8,601 bases of DNA. Origin: Lentimicrobium sp. GTDB taxonomy: Bacteria > Bacteroidota > Bacteroidia > Bacteroidales > Lentimicrobiaceae. The DNA lies in assembly GCA_013336205.1 (NCBI GenBank), contig JAAXUD010000040.1, positions 3,195 through 11,795 of the forward strand, read 5' to 3'. Every line of letters starts with the position of its first letter. The stretch's first letter is position 1. The position numbers and the translations under genes were made by a program. Positions 1-6,541 of the stretch are shown piece by piece. A model generated the notes under the pieces. That model did not search any database and was not told the origin of the DNA. It worked only from the letters and a program-made list of their open reading frames with translations.

Positions 1-668
1 CGGTAGGTGGTTTTTATTTCCCAGTATTGTTTTGAAACAAAATTCTGTATCTCTTCAAATCTGTGCACAATCAGCGCCAATGTGGGTGTTTGCACCCGAC
101 CAACAGAAAGCACGCCCTTCCCCTCCGCATATTTGAGGGTATAAAGCCGGCTGGCATTCATTCCCAGCAGCCAGTCCCCAATTGCACGGGCATTGCCGGC
201 TGCATAAAGCCTGTCGAATTCAACTCCTTCCTTCAGTTTCACAAATCCCTCTTTAATAGCCTCATCTGTCATTGACGATATCCAAAGCCGTTTTACAGGT
301 TTTGTACAAACAGCCATGGTTAGCACCCACCGTTGGATAAGCTCTCCCTCAATTCCGGCATCACCGCAGTTTATTACCTCGTCGCATCCTGCAACCAAAG
401 CTTTGATGGTTTCAAACTGCTTTTTCACACCCCCGTTTTCAATAAGTTTTATTCCAAAACGGGGAGGAATCATTGGCAGCTGATGCAATTGCCATTGTTT
501 CCAGTAAGGTGTATAATCTTCAGGATTTTTGAGGGTGCACAGGTGCCCAAATGTCCAGGTTATCTGATAACCGTTACCCTCGAAATAACCATCTTTGCGC
601 GTATCAGCCTGCAGTATTCTTGCTATTTCCTTCGCTACGCTTGGTTTTTCAGCTATGCAGAGTTTCAT
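1..668 (-). CDS. topB: DNA topoisomerase III, N-terminal 222 residues (3' end outside window)
   Basis: Type IA topoisomerase: cuts and passes single DNA strands to relax negative supercoils and decatenate replication and recombination intermediates. I translated the minus strand from ATG at 668-666; it stays open to the left edge. The N-terminus MKLCIAEKPSVAKEIARIL is the TOPRIM start, with catalytic Glu7. The second TOPRIM motif, CGDAGIEGELIQRW, carries Asp103 and Glu107, the same numbers as in E. coli TopB; the middle acidic position is Gly105. LSVGRVQTPTLALIV (about residues 187-201) is a strongly conserved family signature. The active-site tyrosine and C-terminal domains lie beyond position 1, so roughly two thirds of the protein is missing because of the window edge, not truncation. 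The start is firm: an in-frame TAG lies at 746-744 and none of the 25 codons between is ATG, GTG or TTG. It is divergent from polA. Confidence 0.94.
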   Translation of the reverse strand, partial: MKLCIAEKPSVAKEIARILQADTRKDGYFEGNGYQITWTFGHLCTLKNPEDYTPYWKQWQLHQLPMIPPRFGIKLIENGGVKKQFETIKALVAGCDEVINCGDAGIEGELIQRWVLTMAVCTKPVKRLWISSMTDEAIKEGFVKLKEGVEFDRLYAAGNARAIGDWLLGMNASRLYTLKYAEGKGVLSVGRVQTPTLALIVHRFEEIQNFVSKQYWEIKTTY

Positions 669-691
669 TTCAGGGGTGTCGGTTCTCCGGT

Positions 692-699
692 CAAAATTA
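692..699 (-). promoter_or_regulatory. Candidate -7 element for topB (TAATTTTG)
   Basis: On the minus strand 699-692 reads TAATTTTG, an exact match to the Bacteroidota -7 consensus TAnnTTTG. It lies 23 bp before the topB ATG, giving a short leader. No TTG-type -33 element is visible at the usual 19-21 bp spacing (the nearest TTG is about 34 bp away), so the match may be chance in AT-rich DNA. Confidence 0.25.
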
Positions 700-1003
700 A
701 GAAAATCGGGGATGCCTATGAATATAATAAATACAATGTTTGGCTACACATCCCTTTGTGAGCACTTATTTTTCCCGATGACCCATCTTCTGATTCTCTT
801 TAATAAATAATATTAATCAATTGAATAACTGCGCATTACATCCCCATAAAGTGTTATATAAATAATAACAATCAAGGTAATACGTTTTTGCAGTTTTGCC
901 TGACTGTTCGAAACACGCTGACCCTTTTTCCTTTCTGCCTGAGCATTTAAGTAAACAGGTGCAGAGATTAACCTATCAAACTATTTTACAAAATTCAGGG
1001 GAT

Positions 1004-1038
1004 CTTAATCTGCCATCTGACTCCATTCTAAGATTAAG
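1004..1038 (+). other. Inverted repeat followed by a short T-run, upstream of polA
   Basis: CTTAATCT (1004-1011) and AGATTAAG (1031-1038) pair perfectly over 8 bp with a 19-nt loop, and five T follow at 1042-1046. The layout resembles an intrinsic terminator on the plus strand, but the stem is AT-rich, the loop is long and there is no plus-strand gene upstream. It could end an unannotated small transcript, bind a regulator, or be chance. Confidence 0.25.
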
Positions 1039-1061
1039 CGGTTTTTGTTTCACTTGTTTAG

Positions 1062-1090
1062 TACTTTTGCTGAAGGCTGATTTATATTTG
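1062..1090 (+). promoter_or_regulatory. Two candidate -7 elements for polA
   Basis: TACTTTTG (1062-1069) and TATATTTG (1083-1090) both match TAnnTTTG exactly on the polA strand. They would place transcription starts roughly 45-70 bp before the polA ATG. Possible upstream TTG/TTTG elements (TTTG at 1044-1047, TTG at 1054-1056 and 1067-1069) do not sit at the ideal 19-21 bp spacing. Which one is used, if either, cannot be decided from sequence. Confidence 0.35.
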
Positions 1091-1139
1091 CCAGATTATA
1101 ATAAAAACTGTTAATTCTTTTGATTAAAACAGAACTCCG

Positions 1140-3941
1140 ATGTCAAATCCTGATAAAAAACTTTTCCTTCTTGACGCTATGGCTCTTATTTACAGGGCCT
1201 ATTACGCGTTAAATAAAAACCCGCGGATCACATCAAAAGGACTGAACACCTCTGCCATCTTGGGTTTTGCTAATTCGTTGTACGATGTGATCAGGAATGA
1301 GAAACCAACACATATAGGCGTTGCCTTTGATACACAGGCCCCGACAGTCAGGCACGAAAGCTTTGCTGCCTACAAATCACAACGCGAGAGTATGCCGGAA
1401 GACATTGCTATATCAATTCCATATATCAAAGCCTTGATTGAGGCCTTTAATATTCCTATACTTTCAGTTGATGGATATGAGGCAGACGACGTGATCGGCA
1501 CCATGGCAACCCAGGCAGGTAATTCAGGGTTCAAGGTATTTATGATGACCCCTGACAAAGATTTCGGGCAACTGGTAACTGACAATATTCTGCAATATAA
1601 GCCTGGAAAACCAGGGGAAAAGCCAGTAATTATGGGCGTTAAGGAAGTTTGTGAGAAATTTGGTGTTAAGCGTCCCGGTCAGGTAATAGATATGCTGGGG
1701 CTTTGGGGTGATGTATCAGATAACATCCCCGGCATTCCGGGTGTTGGTGAAGTAACTGCGCGTAACCTCCTGAAGGATTTTGATACTGTTGAGAACCTGG
1801 TTGGGAATGCTGGTAAAATTGAAAAGGCATCGATGCGGGAGAAAGTCATCACCTTTGGACAACAGGCCCTGATGTCGAAACAGCTTGCCACCATAATTCT
1901 GGATGTTCCCATTCCTTTTAACGAGGAAGCGCTTAAGCTTACCGATCCTGACATTCCCGCACTAAAATCTCTTTTTGATGAGCTTGAATTCCGCACTTTT
2001 GCCAAACGAATCCTTACGGATCTGTCGCTGAAAGAAGGAGGACAAGCCTTCCCATCGCCTCAGTCAGCTTCAGGACCACCCGACCTCTTCAGTGCCATGG
2101 GAGAAGTTCTGCCGGTTGAATCGGATGTAAAAACGATTAAAAACACCCCGCATACCTATCATCTGGCAGATACTGCCGATAAAAGAGCAGAACTCATCAA
2201 GACATTGGAAAATGCAGGATCATTCTGTTTCGACACCGAAACAACCGGGCTTGATGTTAACAATGTTGAGTTGGTCGGAATGTCCTTCGCCGTTAAACCC
2301 TTCGAAGCCTGGTATGTGCCTGTGCCTGAAAATTATGGTGAGGCAGTGGATATTGTCAATGAATTTGTGCCTTTATTAGCAGATACAAGCATTGAAAAAA
2401 CAGGCCAGAATCTGAAATACGATATCGCTGTACTCAGGTGGTATGATGTAAAAGTCAACGGACCTATGTTTGATACCATGCTGGCGCACTACCTGATTGA
2501 ACCGGATCAACGACATAACATGGATTATCTCGCACTTATTTACCTCAATTATCAGCCGGTTTCTATTGAAACCCTGATCGGCAAGAAGGGGAAAGGGCAG
2601 AAAAACATGCGACATGTGGATCTGGAAACCATTAAGGAATATGCCTGTGAGGATGCCGACATTACTTTGCAATTGCGCATGAAACTTGAACCACAACTCG
2701 GACAAACGGCTACCCGTGAATTATTTGATGAGATTGAAGTTCCGCTGGTAAATGTGCTTGCCGCGATGGAATCGGAAGGTATAAAAATTGATACCCGGAA
2801 CCTGAATGCCTATTCCGCAGAACTGGAGTCGGAGATCAAACAAGTTGAGGCAGAGATATATACACTGGCGGGTGGAAGTTTTAACATTGCTTCACCCAAA
2901 CAACTCGGCGAGGTATTGTTTGACCGAATGCACTTATCAGAAAACCCAAAACAAACCAAAACCAAGCAACATTCAACAGGAGAAGAAATTCTTCAGAAAC
3001 TGATTCACAAACATCCCATCGTTCAGTTGATACTTGACTACAGGTCGCTCACCAAACTAAAATCGACTTATGTTGACAGTCTTCCATTGCTGGTAAATCC
3101 CAGAACCGGAAGGGTGCATTCATCTTTCAATCAGGCTGTTGCTGCCACCGGCAGGTTAAGCTCAAATAATCCCAATCTTCAGAACATTCCCATACGCACC
3201 GAACGTGGCAGGGAAATCCGCAAGGCATTTATTCCCAGAAATGAGGAATTCACCCTGCTTTCAGCCGACTATTCACAGATAGAACTTCGGATAATTGCAC
3301 ATATCAGCGGCGATGCCGCCATGCAGGATGCTTTCAGGCATGGACTGGACATTCACACAGCTACAGCGGCCCGTATTTATAATATTGAAGTGGATGAGGT
3401 AACTAAGGAAATGCGCAGGAATGCCAAAACAGTAAACTTCGGCATTATTTATGGCATTTCGGCATTTGGTTTATCAGAAAGACTGGGTATTCCACGTCGG
3501 GAGGCAGCAGATATTATTAACCAGTATTTTGCCCGTTTTCCGGGAATCAGGGAATATATGGACAAAACCATTGAGTTTGCTAAGGCAAACGGTTATGTGG
3601 AAACCCTGAAAAAGCGTCGCCGCTACCTGCGCGATATCAATTCCAACAATGCGATTGTGCGGGGATTTGCGGAACGAAATGCCATTAATGCACCAATACA
3701 AGGCTCTTCGGCTGATATGATAAAAATCGCCATGATCAACATTCACAATGAGTTCAATAAATTGAATCTCCGTTCCAGAATGATTCTCCAGGTGCACGAT
3801 GAGCTTGTGTTCGATGTTTACAAACCTGAACTGCAAACGGTTATGCCTATTGTTGAACGATTGATGAAAACAGCAATGGAGCTGGATGTACCAGTAGAAG
3901 TGGAAATGAGTACCGGGAATAACTGGCTGGAAGCACACTAA
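1140..3941 (+). CDS. polA: DNA polymerase I (933 aa)
   Basis: Fills gaps and removes RNA primers in Okazaki-fragment maturation and excision repair. All three domains are present. The 5'-nuclease domain (about 1-290) has acidic metal ligands at Asp12, Asp64, GYEADD (Glu114, Asp116, Asp117), TPDKD (Asp139, Asp141) and Asp191/Asp194 before IPGIPGVG. A Pro/Ser-rich linker follows (about 300-340). The 3'-5' exonuclease has DTE (Asp365, Glu367), QNLKYD (Asp428) and YACED (Tyr501, Asp505), so proofreading looks intact. The polymerase has motif A DYSQIELR (Asp710), motif B with Lys763, Phe767 and Tyr771, and motif C QVHDELVFD (Asp887). Numbering runs 5 ahead of E. coli in the polymerase. Length is normal for the phylum. 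The start is fixed by an in-frame TAA at 1125-1127, 15 bp upstream, with no other start between. It stands alone: divergent from topB, convergent with the next unit. No clear hairpin terminator follows. Confidence 0.98.
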   Translation: MSNPDKKLFLLDAMALIYRAYYALNKNPRITSKGLNTSAILGFANSLYDVIRNEKPTHIGVAFDTQAPTVRHESFAAYKSQRESMPEDIAISIPYIKALIEAFNIPILSVDGYEADDVIGTMATQAGNSGFKVFMMTPDKDFGQLVTDNILQYKPGKPGEKPVIMGVKEVCEKFGVKRPGQVIDMLGLWGDVSDNIPGIPGVGEVTARNLLKDFDTVENLVGNAGKIEKASMREKVITFGQQALMSKQLATIILDVPIPFNEEALKLTDPDIPALKSLFDELEFRTFAKRILTDLSLKEGGQAFPSPQSASGPPDLFSAMGEVLPVESDVKTIKNTPHTYHLADTADKRAELIKTLENAGSFCFDTETTGLDVNNVELVGMSFAVKPFEAWYVPVPENYGEAVDIVNEFVPLLADTSIEKTGQNLKYDIAVLRWYDVKVNGPMFDTMLAHYLIEPDQRHNMDYLALIYLNYQPVSIETLIGKKGKGQKNMRHVDLETIKEYACEDADITLQLRMKLEPQLGQTATRELFDEIEVPLVNVLAAMESEGIKIDTRNLNAYSAELESEIKQVEAEIYTLAGGSFNIASPKQLGEVLFDRMHLSENPKQTKTKQHSTGEEILQKLIHKHPIVQLILDYRSLTKLKSTYVDSLPLLVNPRTGRVHSSFNQAVAATGRLSSNNPNLQNIPIRTERGREIRKAFIPRNEEFTLLSADYSQIELRIIAHISGDAAMQDAFRHGLDIHTATAARIYNIEVDEVTKEMRRNAKTVNFGIIYGISAFGLSERLGIPRREAADIINQYFARFPGIREYMDKTIEFAKANGYVETLKKRRRYLRDINSNNAIVRGFAERNAINAPIQGSSADMIKIAMINIHNEFNKLNLRSRMILQVHDELVFDVYKPELQTVMPIVERLMKTAMELDVPVEVEMSTGNNWLEAH

Positions 3942-3964
3942 TTGCGGATTTCAGATTGCGGATT
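3941..3964. repeat. Direct repeat of ATTGCGGATT, two copies
   Basis: ATTGCGGATT occurs at 3941-3950 and again at 3955-3964, separated by TCAG (period 14). The first copy shares its first base with the last base of the polA stop codon. Confidence 0.85.
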
Positions 3965-3980
3965 GCCTTTAAGAGATAAA

Positions 3981-4012
3981 GGGACTGAGAGACTAAGAGA
4001 CTTAGGGACTGG
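3981..4012. repeat. Octamer tandem array, four units
   Basis: There are four adjacent 8-bp units: GGGACTGA, GAGACTAA, GAGACTTA and GGGACTGG. All share G-R-GACT in the first six positions; the last two bases vary. The unit length is not a multiple of three and there is no surrounding reading frame, so this is not a coding repeat. Confidence 0.85.
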
Positions 4013-4017
4013 ATTTC

Positions 4018-4052
4018 CTATGTGTGTCTATGTGCTTCTATGTGCCTATGTG
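4018..4052. repeat. CTATGTG tandem array, four copies
   Basis: CTATGTG recurs at 4018-4024, 4028-4034, 4038-4044 and 4046-4052. The periods are 10, 10 and 8 bp, with short variable spacers. It begins 6 bp after the octamer array but has an unrelated unit sequence. Confidence 0.85.
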
Positions 4053-4383
4053 TTAAAAAGGACCCCGTTTGATTCGCAAGTAGTAAAGAAAATGAGGTAG
4101 TTTCCCTTTTTGATTTATCTGCAATATGTATCTGCGATCATAAAATGCTGTAATTCAAATATATTTACTACCTGATTGCGTTCAACTTCCAGGGGCTGCT
4201 GTTTCAGGTTGTAAACATCAATTGAGTCTTTTGGTGATTAAACTTAGTCGTTGGTTACAAATTTTTAGATTGGCAAAAATTCCCCGTTAAAGGCATGATT
4301 CAAGCTGACTTTAATGGGTTATTCTGAAAGCATTTATGAAATTCTTCCTGTATCATACAAAAAAGAAGAATGTTGTTGCCAAA

Positions 4384-5127
4384 TCATATTTTAACCACTT
4401 TAAGCACCTTCATATCCTTACCATTGTTGATATATAAGTTATAAATGCCGGGAACAAGATTCATTTCATCGTTGCTTATTGAAATCTCTCCATCAGATTG
4501 AGGCAAAGTAAAAGCTTTGTTAAAAACAATTCTGCCAGTTAGATCATATATATTTACAAAAGCCTGTAAGGAAGTTGAATTCATGAAAAATTTTATATTC
4601 AGCACATCATTAAACGGATTTGGATATGCAATAATATCTGTAATAGGCTTATCGTCAATTCCGTAACCTTCAGCTTTAATATTAATTTTCATTTCGCTAA
4701 TACCAAAGCAACTGCCGCCATAATTTGATAATGCAGTCACTAAAACAAATTGCGCAATGGCATTATTAAAATCGGGGCCTTCTGTACCTTCATAAAAGGG
4801 AGAGCCGGTTGCCTGCCCGGCAGAAAAAGTGCCGAGTGAACTCCATGCTATTCCATTGAGTGAGTAATCAACAGCGTAACCTTGCAATCCATACTCCAGA
4901 TGTGCCGGATCGTTGCTGTTCCATATTGTTGAGGTTGTCAGGCAATAAGGTTTCCCAAAATTGTACATGATCCAGTGCGAAATTCCCCGATCAGGGTTAG
5001 GGCTTTGCAATGCTGAGCATGATACCCATCCATCGTACCAGGAAGTGCTGTGCCTGTCAGGAATGCATTGTGCATTAATTGTTTGCGTAAATAATGCAGC
5101 TACTATGATGAAGAGAAGTTTTTTCAT
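4384..5127 (-). CDS. Secreted discoidin-like protein with type IX sorting domain (247 aa)
   Basis: Predicted cell-surface or released binding protein with no visible enzymatic domain. Residues 1-19 are a Sec signal peptide (MKKLLFIIVAALF core, likely cleavage after Ala19, before Gln-Cys). Residues ~21-152 resemble the galactose-binding-like/F5-8 type C jelly-roll fold: SHWIMYNFG, an IWNSN stretch, VDYSLNGIAWSSLGTF, then FVLVTALSNYGGSCFGISE. This fold usually binds carbohydrate or other surface ligands. Four cysteines remain after cleavage (21, 37, 62, 140) and could form two disulfides. Residues ~166-247 are a type A T9SS sorting domain: YPNPFND, VNIYDLTGRIVF, PGIYNLYI, and a basic Lys-rich end. 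That implies export across the outer membrane and probable anchoring. It is the last gene of the unit, 13 nt after the DUF1501 stop. The ligand cannot be told from sequence. Confidence 0.88.
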   Translation of the reverse strand: MKKLLFIIVAALFTQTINAQCIPDRHSTSWYDGWVSCSALQSPNPDRGISHWIMYNFGKPYCLTTSTIWNSNDPAHLEYGLQGYAVDYSLNGIAWSSLGTFSAGQATGSPFYEGTEGPDFNNAIAQFVLVTALSNYGGSCFGISEMKINIKAEGYGIDDKPITDIIAYPNPFNDVLNIKFFMNSTSLQAFVNIYDLTGRIVFNKAFTLPQSDGEISISNDEMNLVPGIYNLYINNGKDMKVLKVVKI

Positions 5128-5140
5128 GTATTTCAGGTTT

Positions 5141-6535
5141 CTACAAATTCATAAATCCTAAAGGTTGACCTCCGCCATTTGTATCAAAGAAATTAATAAG
5201 GTTAGGAAAAATCATATTGATATCGCTGTTCGATAATCCGTACCATTTTGCCAATTCGGCAAAATAAAGGTCAGTGGCAGTGGTTGGAATTAAAACACCA
5301 TCATAAAGGTCAAGGTCGCTGTTCAGCGCCAGGGAAGGGTAAGTCCCATAAAGCTTTTTGCCGATAACAGAACCCCCAAAAACAAAAGCATTTCCTCCCC
5401 AGGCATGGTCAGTACCGTTACCGTTCGATGTAAGTGTGCGTGCAAAATCAGAAATCGTGAATGAAGTAACATTTTCAGCAACATTCAACTCTTCCATAAC
5501 TCCCTGAAAATAAGTTACTGCATCATTTAATATTGTAAGCCTGTTGCTGTGCTTTACAAGCAATTCGTCATGATGATCCCAGTCGCCCAGTTGAACAAAG
5601 TAAATCTGTCTTGTTGCTCCTAAAGAATTTCGTGCAGCTATTGTTTTTGCCACCATGCGAAGTTGTCTCGAAAGTTCATTGTCAGTAAAAGGGGTGGTAA
5701 AATCAGGGACAGCATCAATGGCTGATTGGAACATAAAGCTTGCGTCATTCGAAGTTCTCACGGTATCAACATACGTATTCTTAAAAACATCGGAATAATC
5801 TTTTTCAAGCATTGAATTTACGGCCTGGGTGCGAAGCTGATAGAACAAATCGCCTGAATTATAATCCCTTAAACCAATACTTCCTGATTCGTTTATTACA
5901 TAAGGGATGATCTCTTGCCCGTATTGAAAAACATTAATGCCATTGAGCGAAATATTCATCGAAATATCTTCGTTAGGGTTCACTGAATGAACCAGATCGG
6001 CGATTCGTCCGCCCCAGCCGATATTTGTCCGTTCGTGCGGGCGCCCGCTCTGCCATTGCTGCTGCTGATCAGAATGTGAGAAAAGGCCTAAAGGTGTTTG
6101 TACGCTTTCTTCATAAATCTGCTGTTTGGTTGCAGGCTCAACCAGTGTGCCTACATTACAGATAAAGGCAAGTTTGTTGTTTTCAAACAGGTTTTGAATT
6201 CCGGAAAGATCGGGATGCAAACCATAATCTCTTCCATCAAAAACCAACGGATTGATTGCCAGAAGTTCACTTTGTGGAATGGCGAGATTTGAGCGGGTGG
6301 TGGCATATTCATTGTAAGCATCTGCCGAACGCGGAATGAGCATATTGAAAGAGTCGTTCCCTCCATGTAAAAGAATAAATACCATTGCCTTATAATCTTC
6401 CCCCAGATCAGAATTGCCAAAAGCAGCTGCAGCCATTGCTTTTAGGTTGATGAGTGATGAAAACAATGTTGTATAGCCAACAGCAGCGCAGGTTTTTCCT
6501 AAAAATGCTCTTCGCGTATATTGTGTTTTTCCCAT
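5141..6535 (-). CDS. DUF1501 family protein with Tat signal (464 aa)
   Basis: Exported protein of unproven function. TRRAFLG (residues 7-13) followed by a hydrophobic stretch and AMAAAA (about 33-38) is a twin-arginine signal, implying export in folded form. Family motifs are LHGGNDSFN (56-64), a GDWDHHD cluster (317-323), SDFARTLTSNG (362-372) and GTDHAWGG (374-381). The Asp/His-rich motifs resemble metal-ligand motifs of the alkaline phosphatase/sulfatase superfamily, to which DUF1501 has been related; I do not see a clear nucleophile, so activity is an inference. The protein looks full length and has no T9SS sorting domain at its end (GGGQPLGFMNL). The start is fixed: the upstream DUF1800 stop codon is in the same frame, with only AAC GAC between it and this ATG. 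It is the middle gene of the unit; DUF1501 and DUF1800 genes are frequent partners elsewhere. Confidence 0.92.
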   Translation of the reverse strand: MGKTQYTRRAFLGKTCAAVGYTTLFSSLINLKAMAAAAFGNSDLGEDYKAMVFILLHGGNDSFNMLIPRSADAYNEYATTRSNLAIPQSELLAINPLVFDGRDYGLHPDLSGIQNLFENNKLAFICNVGTLVEPATKQQIYEESVQTPLGLFSHSDQQQQWQSGRPHERTNIGWGGRIADLVHSVNPNEDISMNISLNGINVFQYGQEIIPYVINESGSIGLRDYNSGDLFYQLRTQAVNSMLEKDYSDVFKNTYVDTVRTSNDASFMFQSAIDAVPDFTTPFTDNELSRQLRMVAKTIAARNSLGATRQIYFVQLGDWDHHDELLVKHSNRLTILNDAVTYFQGVMEELNVAENVTSFTISDFARTLTSNGNGTDHAWGGNAFVFGGSVIGKKLYGTYPSLALNSDLDLYDGVLIPTTATDLYFAELAKWYGLSNSDINMIFPNLINFFDTNGGGQPLGFMNL

Positions 6536-6541
6536 GTCGTT

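Larger units (their letters stand above)
669..1139. other. Non-coding spacer between divergent topB and polA
   Basis: This is 471 bp without a convincing gene. Short open frames on the plus strand, including one at 896-1114, have no family-like motifs. The part next to topB is AT-rich. It holds candidate promoter motifs for both genes and an inverted repeat at 1004-1038, described separately. I see no tRNA or recognisable riboswitch. Confidence 0.7.
3942..4383. other. Non-coding gap between convergent units
   Basis: This is 442 bp between the polA stop and the stop of the T9SS-sorted protein gene. The first ~110 bp are three short tandem repeat arrays (separate entries). From 4053 to 4383 I see no gene, RNA or convincing terminator, only weak distant inverted repeats such as GTAGTAAA (4080-4087) with TTTACTAC (4164-4171). 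Confidence 0.7.

Noticed and set aside
333..761. 142-codon open frame on the plus strand
   Set aside because: It lies mostly antisense to topB, whose minus-strand translation has clear TOPRIM motifs; the plus-strand product has no recognisable features.
896..1114. 72-codon open frame in the topB-polA spacer
   Set aside because: No family motif, no supporting start context, and it would run over the candidate hairpin and polA promoter motifs.
3474..3938. 154-codon open frame antisense to the end of polA
   Set aside because: It overlaps the polymerase motif B and C region of polA; its His/Asn-rich, low-quality product is a shadow of polA codons.
3941..4052. Tandem repeats considered as a CRISPR array
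   Set aside because: Units are 7-10 bp, imperfect and without unique spacers of constant length; no cas genes are nearby.
4341..4371. Inverted repeat ATTCTTC / GAAGAAT beyond the end of the minus-strand unit
   Set aside because: A 7-bp A/T-rich stem with a 17-nt loop and no T-run after it on the minus strand; too weak to call a terminator.
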